DNA of 64,000 nt, from assembly GCF_016587355.1 (NCBI RefSeq), contig NZ_BNJF01000001.1, positions 4,121,721 through 4,185,720 of the forward strand. Direction: 5' to 3'. Positions 35,572 to 43,976 of this stretch are shown piece by piece. The DNA comes from Ktedonospora formicarum (GTDB lineage Bacteria; Chloroflexota; Ktedonobacteria; Ktedonobacterales; Ktedonobacteraceae). Below the pieces are notes generated by a model. The model searched no databases. It worked only from the letters and a program-made list of their open reading frames with translations, and had not been told where the DNA came from. The position numbers and the translations under genes are program-made. Each line of letters starts with the position of its first letter. Position 1 is the first letter of the stretch.

Positions 35572-35982
35572 ATCTTTCCTCCGAGTCAGCGTTTATAGTA
35601 TCTCTTATAGTATGGCTGAATGCAGAATAGCATGCAAGTTCAAGGGGGGTCAAGTGATAGCCGGGCTAGTAGTCCTGAGAGTGTTGCCAGGATGTGGTAT
35701 GCTTCTTAAGAAATTTTTGCTGTTACCCGAAAGTTTTGTTAACATACCCCTTATCCGGAAACCTGAGTGCGTTTGTTGCAACAAACATCTGAGCACAAGA
35801 AGTGCGCGCTAGCCGCGAGAGCGGCATTGGTTTTCGCATAAGACCATAGATAGAGTAGCTACTTGCCAAACTATGCTATTCTATGCTTTGGAAATATCTA
35901 CCCGGTATTTGCGTGTTTCGAGTGATGGGAAGTTGTATCAACACTTTATAGTAGTAAAAACGAAGGTCGGGGAATAAGGTCG
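35572..35982. other. Divergent region between murT and topA
   Basis: 411 nt holding promoters for murT and topA and one copy of the GAAAACC/GGTTTTC repeat (35752-35845). The open frames here have no support. Confidence 0.5.
35752..35845 (+). repeat. GAAAACC/GGTTTTC repeat, copy D
   Basis: TATCCGGAAACCTGAGTGCG starts the element. GCGCTAGCCGCGAGAGCGGC (a stem-loop) and TTGGTTTTCGCATAAGACC end it. An extra inner hairpin is TTTGTTGCAACAAA. It sits about 140 nt before the topA start. Confidence 0.75.
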
Positions 35983-38376
35983 ATGGCAAAGAAACTAGTA
36001 ATCGTAGAGTCGCCAGCTAAGGCAAAAACGATTGAGAAGTTTTTGGGACGAGACTTTGAGGTTCGTGCCTCAATGGGTCACATTGTCGATTTGCCGAAGA
36101 AGGGGCTGGGAGTAAATACACGGAAAGACTTTGCGCCCAAGTATGAGGTTATAGAGAAAAAAGATAAGCTGATTGACGAGCTCAAGGCGGCATCGAAACG
36201 CGCGGACGAAGTTTTCCTCGCCCCTGACCCGGATCGTGAGGGCGAGTTCATTGCCTGGTCTTTGCAGAACGTATTGGGCTTGAAAAATCCACACCGGGCT
36301 GTTTTCAATGAAATTACGAAGCACGCAGTTCAGGATGCGATTAAGAAACCGCGTCAGATCAATGAGGACCTCTTTAATGCTCAGCAGGCGCGTCGCGTGC
36401 TTGATCGCCTGGTTGGTTATAAGATTAGCCCTTTGCTCTGGAGGCGTATTCAGTCGGGAACGAGTGCTGGTCGCGTACAGTCTGTGGCTTTGCGCTTGAT
36501 TTGTGATCGCGAGTCTGAGATCCAGGCTTTTGTTCCGGAGGAATATTGGAGCATCACGGCGACGCTGAGTAAGCAGAAGAGCTCAGAGCGCTTTGAGGCG
36601 TCGTTGATTTCGCGGCTTGCTGATTTGTCCGCTGTGAATAGCGCGGACCAGGAGGCTGAAGCAAATGTTGGCTCCAACAACGAAGGTAATGGAAGCAAAG
36701 CGAGTAAGAAGGGGCGAATTAAGATCTCCTCGCAGGAGGAGGCTGATACCATTCTGGCTGAGCTCAAAGGCGCGGCCTATAATGTGCTGAAATATGAGGA
36801 GCGTGAGCAACGTCGTCAGGCGCCGTTCCCTTATACGACCAGCACCTTGCAGCAGGATGCCTCGTCGCGGCTGTACTTTAAACCCAAGCGCACGATGAGC
36901 CTGGCCCAACAATTATACGAAGGTATAGAACTGGGCGAGCGTGGGCAACAGGGCTTGATTACCTATATGAGAACGGACTCGACGCGTATCTCTGATGAAG
37001 CCCAGAAAATGGTGAAGGGCTTTGTAGCTCAGGAGTATGGGAAAGAGTATGTGGGCGCTGGACGCATGAGCAAGGCCAAAGCCACGACTCAGGATGCGCA
37101 CGAAGCTATTCGCCCCACTGATGTTACAATCTTGCCCCAAAGTATCAAATCATTTCTGACTCCAGATCAGTTTAAGCTCTATAATCTGATCTGGAATCGT
37201 TTTGTCGCTAGCTTTATGGCTGCCGCGATCTTTGATACTGTGCGCGTTGATATTGGTGCCAAGCAGTATGTCTTCCGTGCTACTGGCTCAAACCTGCGCT
37301 TTCCAGGCTTCTATGCTGTCTGGCCGCGTGAGGAGGATGAGAAGCTCTTGCCACGGATGCAGGTTGACGAGACTCTTGATCTGCATAAGCTCAAACCAGA
37401 ACAGCATTTTACCCAGCCGCCACCACGCTTTACTGAGGCCAGCTTGATTAAGCAACTGGAAGAAGAAGGCATTGGGCGTCCAAGCACATATGTCCCTATT
37501 ATCAGTACGATTCAGGATCGTGGCTATGTGGAGCAGGAGCAGCGGCGCTTTATGCCAACCTGGCTTGGAGCAACGGTCAACGAGGTCATGAATAAACATT
37601 TTCCCGAAATCGTGGATACTGGCTTTACCGCAGAGATGGAGCGTAAGCTTGATGACGTTGAAGAAGGACGTCGCTCCTGGATTGAGTTCCTGCGGACCTT
37701 CTATGGCGATTTTAAGTCGACGATGGAGAAGGCTGAAGCGGAGATGGACCGGGTGCAGAAGCCTGTAGAGGAACTTGATGAGAAGTGTCCCGACTGCGGG
37801 CGCAATCTCGTTATTCGTACTGGGCGCTTTGGCCGCTTTATCTCCTGCTCTGGTTTTCCAGAATGTCGCTATGGTCGCTCGTTTGTCAATAAGACCGGCG
37901 CGCTCTGCCCGCTCTGTGGGGGAGATCTGGTTGAGCGTAAGACGAAGCAACGCAAGCGTCTCTTCTATGGTTGTAACAACTATCCCACCTGTAACTTCGC
38001 CATCTGGGAGAAGCCAATACCTGAGACTTGCCCCAACTGCAACGGCCTGATGGTCATTCCGAAGGTTGGACAGGATCCTGTTTGCTATAACGAAGTTATT
38101 GTGCCACGCCGGAGCGCTGATGAGGAGCCCTCACCTGATGGAACGACGAAAAAAGTGACAAAGGCGAAGGGCTCAACGCGCAAGAAGGCCACATCTGAGG
38201 CGCCAAAGGCAGAGACGAAACGCAAAACTACAACGACACGCAAGAAGTCGACGGCTAGCACTACCCGTAAGGCAACGACTACTACAAAGAGAGCCAGTAG
38301 TCGCTCGTCGGCTACCACCAGTAAAGCCACGAAGAAGGTCGTAGCAAGTCCAAGTAAGAGAAATGTGGCGGAGTAG
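35983..38376 (+). CDS. topA: DNA topoisomerase I (type IA)
   Basis: 797 aa. Topoisomerase I relaxes negative supercoils. The Toprim domain starts KKLVIVESPAKAKTIEKFLG. The acidic cluster is in APDPDREGEFIAWSL, and the active-site Tyr is in LITYMRTDSTRI. Two C-terminal zinc fingers are complete (CPDCGRNLVIR...CSGFPEC and CPLCGG...CNNYPTC). A third, CPNCNGLMVIPKVGQDPVCY, has lost one cysteine. The last ~100 residues are a Lys/Thr/Ser/Ala-rich basic tail, a feature of topoisomerase I in actinobacteria and some others that increases processivity. An insert around residues 210-240 is Ser/Asn-rich. A perfect hairpin follows the stop. Confidence 0.95.
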   Translation: MAKKLVIVESPAKAKTIEKFLGRDFEVRASMGHIVDLPKKGLGVNTRKDFAPKYEVIEKKDKLIDELKAASKRADEVFLAPDPDREGEFIAWSLQNVLGLKNPHRAVFNEITKHAVQDAIKKPRQINEDLFNAQQARRVLDRLVGYKISPLLWRRIQSGTSAGRVQSVALRLICDRESEIQAFVPEEYWSITATLSKQKSSERFEASLISRLADLSAVNSADQEAEANVGSNNEGNGSKASKKGRIKISSQEEADTILAELKGAAYNVLKYEEREQRRQAPFPYTTSTLQQDASSRLYFKPKRTMSLAQQLYEGIELGERGQQGLITYMRTDSTRISDEAQKMVKGFVAQEYGKEYVGAGRMSKAKATTQDAHEAIRPTDVTILPQSIKSFLTPDQFKLYNLIWNRFVASFMAAAIFDTVRVDIGAKQYVFRATGSNLRFPGFYAVWPREEDEKLLPRMQVDETLDLHKLKPEQHFTQPPPRFTEASLIKQLEEEGIGRPSTYVPIISTIQDRGYVEQEQRRFMPTWLGATVNEVMNKHFPEIVDTGFTAEMERKLDDVEEGRRSWIEFLRTFYGDFKSTMEKAEAEMDRVQKPVEELDEKCPDCGRNLVIRTGRFGRFISCSGFPECRYGRSFVNKTGALCPLCGGDLVERKTKQRKRLFYGCNNYPTCNFAIWEKPIPETCPNCNGLMVIPKVGQDPVCYNEVIVPRRSADEEPSPDGTTKKVTKAKGSTRKKATSEAPKAETKRKTTTTRKKSTASTTRKATTTTKRASSRSSATTSKATKKVVASPSKRNVAE

Positions 38377-38414
38377 TCTACTTCAGCCTCACTAAAACGA
38401 TGATCTACTGTATG

Positions 38415-38463
38415 GAGGGGTAGTAAACGGGTTTTCAAAATCTGAAAACCCGTTTACTACCCC
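38415..38463 (+). terminator. Terminator of topA
   Basis: A 22-bp perfect stem (38415-38436 with 38442-38463), 5-nt loop, followed by TTATACTTTTTG. Its inner sequence TTTTCA...TGAAAA resembles the ends of the dispersed repeat family but the rest does not. Confidence 0.85.
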
Positions 38464-38681
38464 TTATACTTTTTGTGGAGTAGATACATATATTGCTATC
38501 TAGTACTAGCGTATCATTAATCATGTTGTATACTGATCAGTATTTGAAATACTGTATGCTTGTATGAGGGCGAGGTGGCCTGAGGGCTGATGAGTCATAA
38601 AGATGATAAATGCCTTTTGTACCAGAGATCGCGCAAAAGTGATATAATCACAGAAAGCCACTAGCTTTCTGGGATAACTCC

Positions 38682-38738
38682 TATCAGAAAACCTGAACAT
38701 GCTAGCCATGCTAGTGATGTTGGTTTTCGCATACAATC
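38682..38738 (+). repeat. GAAAACC/GGTTTTC repeat, copy E
   Basis: TATCAGAAAACCTGAACATG, internal GCTAGC (twice as GCTAG) and GATGTTGGTTTTCGCATA. It ends about 40 nt before the isocitrate dehydrogenase start, so it is likely inside the promoter or 5' leader. Confidence 0.75.
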
Positions 38739-38779
38739 TAAGCAGCACCTTTTTGAATGGCAAGTTTGTGGAGGAACAC

Positions 38780-39871
38780 ATGCCCATGCCGTACGCCGTA
38801 ACCTTAATCCCGGGCGATGGCACTGGACCGGAGATTACGACAGCTACAAGGCGCGTATTGGAAGCGACCGGAGTTCTATTTGAATGGGATGTACGTCAGG
38901 CCGGTGCTGAAATGCTCGAGAAGCATGGGACGGTCCTGCCCGATGATGTCATCGAATCGATTAAGCAGACGAAAGTGGGTTTGAAGGGACCAATTACCAC
39001 GCCGGTCGGAAGAGGGCAACGCAGCGCGAATGTCACCTTGCGTAAAAAGCTTGATCTCTATGCGAACTTGCGGCCAGCCAAAACCTATCCTGGCCTGCGC
39101 TCACGCTATGAGAATATTGATCTGGTTATTGTGCGCGAAAACACTGAGGACCTCTATGCCGGAATTGAGTTTCAACGTGAAACACCGGAACATGAAGAAG
39201 TACTAAAGATTATCGCGCGCACGACGGGCCAGACGCTTGATCCCAATTCCGCCTTGAGCCTGAAGTATATTTCGGCCCTGGCATCGAGACGTATTGTCAA
39301 GTTTGCCTTTGACTATGCTCGCGCTAATGGCAGGCGCAAGGTAACTATTGTACATAAAGCGAATATCATGAGGCTCTCAGATGGCCTCTTTCTGGCGACT
39401 GCCCATGAGGTGGCGAAAGAGTATCCTGACATTCATCACGAAGATCGTATTGTCGATAACATGTGCATGCAGTTGGTGCAGAAGCCAGAGCTTTACGATG
39501 TCCTTGTGTTGCCGAATCTCTATGGTGATATTATTTCGGATCTTTCGGCAGGTTTAATTGGGGGGTTAGGGGTCGCGCCCGGCGCGAATATTGGCAGTCA
39601 TGAGGCCGTTTTTGAGCCAGTTCATGGAAGCGCTCCCAAATATGCAGGCCAGAATAAAGTGAATCCTATGGCCATGATGTTCTCAGGCGTGATGTTGCTC
39701 CGGCATTTGGGAGAGCGAGAGGCCGCACACCGTTTAGAGCGAGCCTTGACGCAGGTCATAGCCGAGGGACGCTATGTGACCTATGATCTCAAACCTCGTC
39801 CAGATGATCCTACCGCTGTGGGGACCTCACAGGTTGCTGACGCAGTGATCGAACGTCTCTTACGCAAGTAG
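38780..39871 (+). CDS. icd: Isocitrate/isopropylmalate dehydrogenase family, probable NAD-type isocitrate dehydrogenase
   Basis: 363 aa beta-decarboxylating dehydrogenase. The isocitrate-type substrate loop is seen as SANVTLRKKLDLYANLRP; isopropylmalate dehydrogenases have a different residue pattern there. IVRENTEDLYAGIEF follows, and the metal-binding Asp cluster is in NLYGDIISDLSAGLIGG. The NAD-binding region HGSAPKYAGQNKVNPMAM lacks the Lys/Tyr pattern expected for NADP use, so NAD is likely. The ATG at 38780 follows GGAGGAAC; the frame is open from 38699 within a repeat but that is not coding. It would act in the TCA cycle. Confidence 0.85.
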   Translation: MPMPYAVTLIPGDGTGPEITTATRRVLEATGVLFEWDVRQAGAEMLEKHGTVLPDDVIESIKQTKVGLKGPITTPVGRGQRSANVTLRKKLDLYANLRPAKTYPGLRSRYENIDLVIVRENTEDLYAGIEFQRETPEHEEVLKIIARTTGQTLDPNSALSLKYISALASRRIVKFAFDYARANGRRKVTIVHKANIMRLSDGLFLATAHEVAKEYPDIHHEDRIVDNMCMQLVQKPELYDVLVLPNLYGDIISDLSAGLIGGLGVAPGANIGSHEAVFEPVHGSAPKYAGQNKVNPMAMMFSGVMLLRHLGEREAAHRLERALTQVIAEGRYVTYDLKPRPDDPTAVGTSQVADAVIERLLRK

Positions 39872-39920
39872 AGAAGATCACAATAGGAGTGTGATAGAAG
39901 TTGCCCTTAAAACCTTGATG

Positions 39921-39990
39921 AAACGCAGAGTCAAGGGATATAGACTGCTTTGCCAATAAAAAACAGTCTATATCCCTTGACTCTGCGTTT
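39921..39990. terminator. Long hairpin between convergent icd and glpX
   Basis: AAACGCAGAGTCAAGGGATA and its complement give a 27-bp perfect stem (39921-39947 with 39964-39990) around a 16-nt loop. It lies between two convergent genes and could terminate both. Confidence 0.85.
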
Positions 39991-40013
39991 ATGAAGTGGC
40001 GAATTTGAAAGAG

Positions 40014-41018
40014 CTAGCGCGTCATACCAACGCCTGGCTTGCGCCATTTGTGGCGAGCCTGGATATAGCGTACTGTTCCTGAGCGTGAGCGCATCATAAC
40101 CGAAGAGGTACGAGCGCCCCAACCGAAGTATTGCACTCCATCCAACAGTTCTCCAGTTGTAATGCCAGTGGCAGCGAAGGAGACGTCGTTACCTTTAACG
40201 AGATCATCAGTGCGATAGACCTGATTGAAATCGATGCCGTCAGACTTCAGCTTTTCGCGCTCCTCATCATTGCGCGGCCAGATTTTACACTGAATTTCAC
40301 CACCAATACATTTGATGGCTGCTGCTGCTAGTACTGCTTCTGGTGCACCACCAACGCCAAGTAGCACATCAATGCCACGGTAATCCTCCATTGCAGCCTG
40401 GATAGCGGCTGCGACATCGCCATCGCCGATAAGGCGAATGCGTGCGCCGACCTCGCGAACCTGACGAATGATACCGGCGTGGCGTGGGCGGTCAAGAATG
40501 GCGACTGTCAGATCGTCGATACGGGCATCACGCGCACGGGCGATGCGATCCAGGTTGACTGCCACAGGGGCATTGATATCGATAGCGTTGCGCAAAGCTG
40601 GGCCAACGGCGATCTTCTCCATATAGAATACTCCGGGAGGGGCCGCGTACATGGTACCGCGCTCGGCAGTTGCTACGACCGCAAGCGCGCCTGGGAGACC
40701 CAGAGCCAACAGACGTGTGCCATCAACTGGATCGACGGCGACATCCACTTCTGGCTCGCCTCCGTTGCCAACATGCTCTCCGATATAGAGCATGGGAGCC
40801 TCATCTTTTTCACCTTCTCCAATGACAACGATGCCATCCATATCAACACCATCAACAGCCTGCCGCATGGCATCGACCGCCGCCTGGTCTACCATCTCTT
40901 TGTTGCCCTTGCCCATCCAGCGTCCCGCGCTCAGGGCGGCGGCTTCCGTCACACGGATCAATTCTATGCCCAGGTTACGCTCACGCGTTCCTGATTGTAC
41001 AAAGCGTTCTTCTTCCAA
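40014..41018 (-). CDS. glpX: Fructose-1,6-bisphosphatase class II (GlpX)
   Basis: 334 aa. GlpX hydrolyses fructose-1,6-bisphosphate in gluconeogenesis. The metal-binding motif is VAVDPVDGTR, preceded by VVIGEGEKDEAPMLYIGE. The later RLIGDGDVAAAI and GVGGAPEAVLAAAA are diagnostic. The start is a TTG at 41018, with AGGAGG six nt upstream, giving LEEERFVQSGTRERNLGIEL. The frame is open further upstream but runs into gmk. Only 31 nt separate it from gmk, so the two are probably co-transcribed. Confidence 0.93.
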   Translation of the reverse strand: MEEERFVQSGTRERNLGIELIRVTEAAALSAGRWMGKGNKEMVDQAAVDAMRQAVDGVDMDGIVVIGEGEKDEAPMLYIGEHVGNGGEPEVDVAVDPVDGTRLLALGLPGALAVVATAERGTMYAAPPGVFYMEKIAVGPALRNAIDINAPVAVNLDRIARARDARIDDLTVAILDRPRHAGIIRQVREVGARIRLIGDGDVAAAIQAAMEDYRGIDVLLGVGGAPEAVLAAAAIKCIGGEIQCKIWPRNDEEREKLKSDGIDFNQVYRTDDLVKGNDVSFAATGITTGELLDGVQYFGWGARTSSVMMRSRSGTVRYIQARHKWRKPGVGMTR

Positions 41019-41049
41019 GTTTGTCCTCCTTGGGTATGTATCTCTACTC

Positions 41050-41709
41050 TTAAATGGTAATGTGCTTCTGGTGTGTACGGCAGTGTTCTGCAAGCATGAT
41101 GGCTCGTACCTGTTCTACTGCTTGATCCAAATGTCCCTGGCGATTTTCTACAACATAGTCGTATTGTTCGCGCTGCGCCAGCTCGTCCTGAGCATCGAGG
41201 AGACGACGCTGTTTCTCGGCCTCTGTTTCGGTCTGGCGGTTGGTAAGACGATGGGCGAGCTCCTCAAATGAACCGGGAGCCAGAAATAAGAAGATTGCGC
41301 CAGGAAGCTTTTGGCGAACAGTCGCCGCTCCCTGGACATCAATTTTAAGGAGGACATCGCGTCCTTGACTGAGGTGCTCGCGAATTGGTTGCTTGGGTTG
41401 TCCGTACCAGTTTCCGTGTACGTTCGCATACTCAAGTAATTCGTCGCTGGCTACCAGACGGTCAAAGGTGTCGGTATCGACAAAATGGTAGGGGTTACCC
41501 TCGCTCTCGCCGATACGAGGGGCGCGCGTTGTAACCGAAGCCACGACGTGAAAATCCATACCTTGCTCTTTGAGCACTTTAATTACTGTATCTTTTCCAG
41601 TGCCAGAGGGGGCTGAAAGCACAAACAGAAGACCACGTTTGGATATAGAGGTATTGAGATGTGATGTATCAGACGGTTGAGGTACAGTAGAATCTGTCTC
41701 AATATGCAT
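41050..41709 (-). CDS. gmk: Guanylate kinase
   Basis: 219 aa. Phosphorylates GMP to GDP with ATP. The P-loop is LSAPSGTGKDTV; the GMP-binding region includes SVTTRAPRIGESEG and GNPYHFV, and the lid/central region is LLKIDVQGAATVRQ. It begins with about 23 extra polar residues before the fold. The ATG at 41709 has AGGAAGAG upstream. It heads a two-gene unit with glpX and is divergent from rqcH. Confidence 0.95.
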   Translation of the reverse strand: MHIETDSTVPQPSDTSHLNTSISKRGLLFVLSAPSGTGKDTVIKVLKEQGMDFHVVASVTTRAPRIGESEGNPYHFVDTDTFDRLVASDELLEYANVHGNWYGQPKQPIREHLSQGRDVLLKIDVQGAATVRQKLPGAIFLFLAPGSFEELAHRLTNRQTETEAEKQRRLLDAQDELAQREQYDYVVENRQGHLDQAVEQVRAIMLAEHCRTHQKHITI

Positions 41710-41981
41710 GTTTCTCTTCCTGGCATAGCATTTTGTTTTGAGGATTTTGGTGTACGAATAGCCTATACTTTGCTATACTGGTGTGCACCGGCGAGCTTAT
41801 CAACAAATGGTGTGATAATCTCCCTCTACAGTAGCTATTCGGCACGTGTATATCGATGCTAGAGGGCGAAGCTCGTTATTGATATTGTACAACACAGAGC
41901 AGGCCGCGTAAAAGTAAGTGCTTGCTCGCCTGGCATCATGGTATGCGCTGTAAAGCATGCCGTAGAAGATTGGAAGTTCGT

Positions 41982-43955
41982 ATGCATGTAGATGCTATGA
42001 CCCTGGCGGCGGTCGCTGATGAGTGGCGAATGCTGTTAGCGGGAGCACGTATCGATAACATTATCCAGCCCACCGCGTACGCGCTGGCTCTGCAATGCTA
42101 CGCGCCGCGTGCCCAGGAACAGGGAGGCGGACGCAATTACTGGATCTATCTCTCGGCCCACCCTCAGTTGGCCCGTGCCCATATTACGGCCCTCAAGCCA
42201 CCCAAGATTGCCAGCGAACCACCAGCCTTTGTGATGCTCCTACGCAAGCATCTGGAAGGGGCACGCATTGAGGCCATCTCACAACCACGCGGGGAGCGTG
42301 TAATTGAGATTGTGGCTGGATATCGAAGCTCAGCCGAAAGTGAGGAGCGAACGCGCTTTCGGTTGATTATTGAGATTATGGGTCGGATCAGTAACATCGT
42401 CTTCTGCAACGAGGATGGAATGATTCTGGGAAGCCTCAAGCGTGTAGGGGCCGATGTGAACCGTTACCGCGTCATTACAGCCAATGTACCGTATGTTCCC
42501 CCGCCCCCCCAGCAGCGTATCCTGGCAGGGCAGGAATTACCTCGCCTTGACCCTCTGACTGTGACGGCGGCTCAACTCTCGATCTGTGCCGCCGAACAGC
42601 CTGAGCCCGAAGAACAAGAGGCCCCAAAGAAGCGCAAGAAGGGTGGGGGCCAGCCCACGCTATGGCAGCTATTAACACGCCACTTGCTAGGATGTAGTCC
42701 GTTGCTGGCTCGCGAAATGGTCTATCGGACGACCGAGAATAGCGAGACATTAGTCGCCGACGCGAGTGAAGCTACGTGGGAAGAGCTAGCCTGGACGATT
42801 CGCGATCTGACATCGTCGTATGAGACTCATAAGTGGCAACCACAATTAATTGTGCATGAGCGATCTGACGGGGGGATGGGGCGCCAGGAGGAGTTTCTGG
42901 CTTTCGCGCCCTATGTGCTGGAGCAATATGCCGCCCTACCGAGCGTCAGCATTCGTCAGTCTCCGTCCATCAATGTGCTGCTGGATGACTATTTCGCGCG
43001 CGCGGAATGGCGCGATGCTATGGAAGGTGTGCGCGCGCCTGTGCGCAAAATCTTGCAGACGCAACGCGAGCGCTGCCAGCGTAAGGCTCAACTGTTGGAT
43101 CAGGAGATGGCAGCTTCAGAGGATGCCGCGCGCTATCGTCTGCAAGGCGAACTCCTTCTAGCCCATCAATATGAAATCGAGCAGGGGCAGACGAGCGTTG
43201 AAGTCGATAATTACTTCGAGGATGATGGAAGTGGCAATGTACCCAGAGTAAAGCTTACGCTTGATCCTCGTTTCGATGCGGTGGGTAATGCTAACCGACT
43301 CTTCAATAAGTATCATAAGCTGCGCCGTGCGTTAGAGTTATTGCCAGAGCAAATCGAGCAGAATAACGCCGAACTGGCGACAATCGAGCAATTACTTGTT
43401 GACCTCTCACTTGCTGAGGTGCCTCCTGAGGTGGCGCTGGTCAAAGCCGAGGTCCAGGCAGCGGGCTATATTCGTGGAAAAGCGGCCCTGGACAAGAAAG
43501 CTTTGAAGGCGGCGAAGAAGGGTAAGAGTGGCAAGGGAGCTAAGAGTGGCAAGGGAGCTAAGAGTGGTCCTGGAGGAGGCGTCCCTCTCTATGTGCAGAG
43601 CCGTGAGGGCTTTACGCTCCTGGTGGGCAAGAACAGCCGCCAGAATGAGGAGGTTACTTTCCATCAGGCAAGCGGCAATGACCTCTGGCTGCACGCGCGC
43701 GGTGTCCCTGGCGCGCATGTCATTATTAGGGCGGCTGGGCGCGAGATTTCTCGCCAGGCGATAGACCAGGCGGCGAGTCTGGCGGCGTATTATAGTCAGG
43801 CGCGTGGCACGACGAATGCCCCTGTGGATTATACTTTGCAGCGTCATGTCCGCCATATGAAGGGCGGTGGTCCTGGCATGGTCATCTATGAGCGTGAGCA
43901 TACCATCTATGTAGACCCACAGAGCGCGCTGCCTCTGTTAGAATTGAGCCGATAG
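41982..43955 (+). CDS. rqcH: Ribosome quality control protein RqcH (NFACT family)
   Basis: 657 aa. RqcH binds stalled 50S subunits and recruits tRNA-Ala to add alanine tails to nascent chains. The NFACT-N domain opens MHVDAMTLAAVADEWRMLL. The helix-hairpin-helix and long coiled-coil region span about residues 240-500. The NFACT-R domain is LVGKNSRQNEEVTFHQASGN followed by DLWLHARGVPGAHV. Just before it is a Gly/Ser/Lys linker encoded by an 18-nt direct repeat (GKGAKS twice). The ATG at 41982 has GGAAG upstream; earlier ATG readings from 41922 are unsupported. It is divergent from gmk. Confidence 0.9.
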   Translation: MHVDAMTLAAVADEWRMLLAGARIDNIIQPTAYALALQCYAPRAQEQGGGRNYWIYLSAHPQLARAHITALKPPKIASEPPAFVMLLRKHLEGARIEAISQPRGERVIEIVAGYRSSAESEERTRFRLIIEIMGRISNIVFCNEDGMILGSLKRVGADVNRYRVITANVPYVPPPPQQRILAGQELPRLDPLTVTAAQLSICAAEQPEPEEQEAPKKRKKGGGQPTLWQLLTRHLLGCSPLLAREMVYRTTENSETLVADASEATWEELAWTIRDLTSSYETHKWQPQLIVHERSDGGMGRQEEFLAFAPYVLEQYAALPSVSIRQSPSINVLLDDYFARAEWRDAMEGVRAPVRKILQTQRERCQRKAQLLDQEMAASEDAARYRLQGELLLAHQYEIEQGQTSVEVDNYFEDDGSGNVPRVKLTLDPRFDAVGNANRLFNKYHKLRRALELLPEQIEQNNAELATIEQLLVDLSLAEVPPEVALVKAEVQAAGYIRGKAALDKKALKAAKKGKSGKGAKSGKGAKSGPGGGVPLYVQSREGFTLLVGKNSRQNEEVTFHQASGNDLWLHARGVPGAHVIIRAAGREISRQAIDQAASLAAYYSQARGTTNAPVDYTLQRHVRHMKGGGPGMVIYEREHTIYVDPQSALPLLELSR

Positions 43956-43976
43956 TGAGTTGAAGCGTATCTGAAC

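Larger units (their letters stand above)
38377..38779. other. Intergenic region between topA and isocitrate dehydrogenase
   Basis: 403 nt with the topA terminator and repeat copy E directly upstream of the next gene. No other gene. Confidence 0.5.

Noticed and set aside
38699..38779. Upstream extension of the isocitrate dehydrogenase frame
   Set aside because: It runs through repeat copy E; family similarity and the ribosome site start at 38780.
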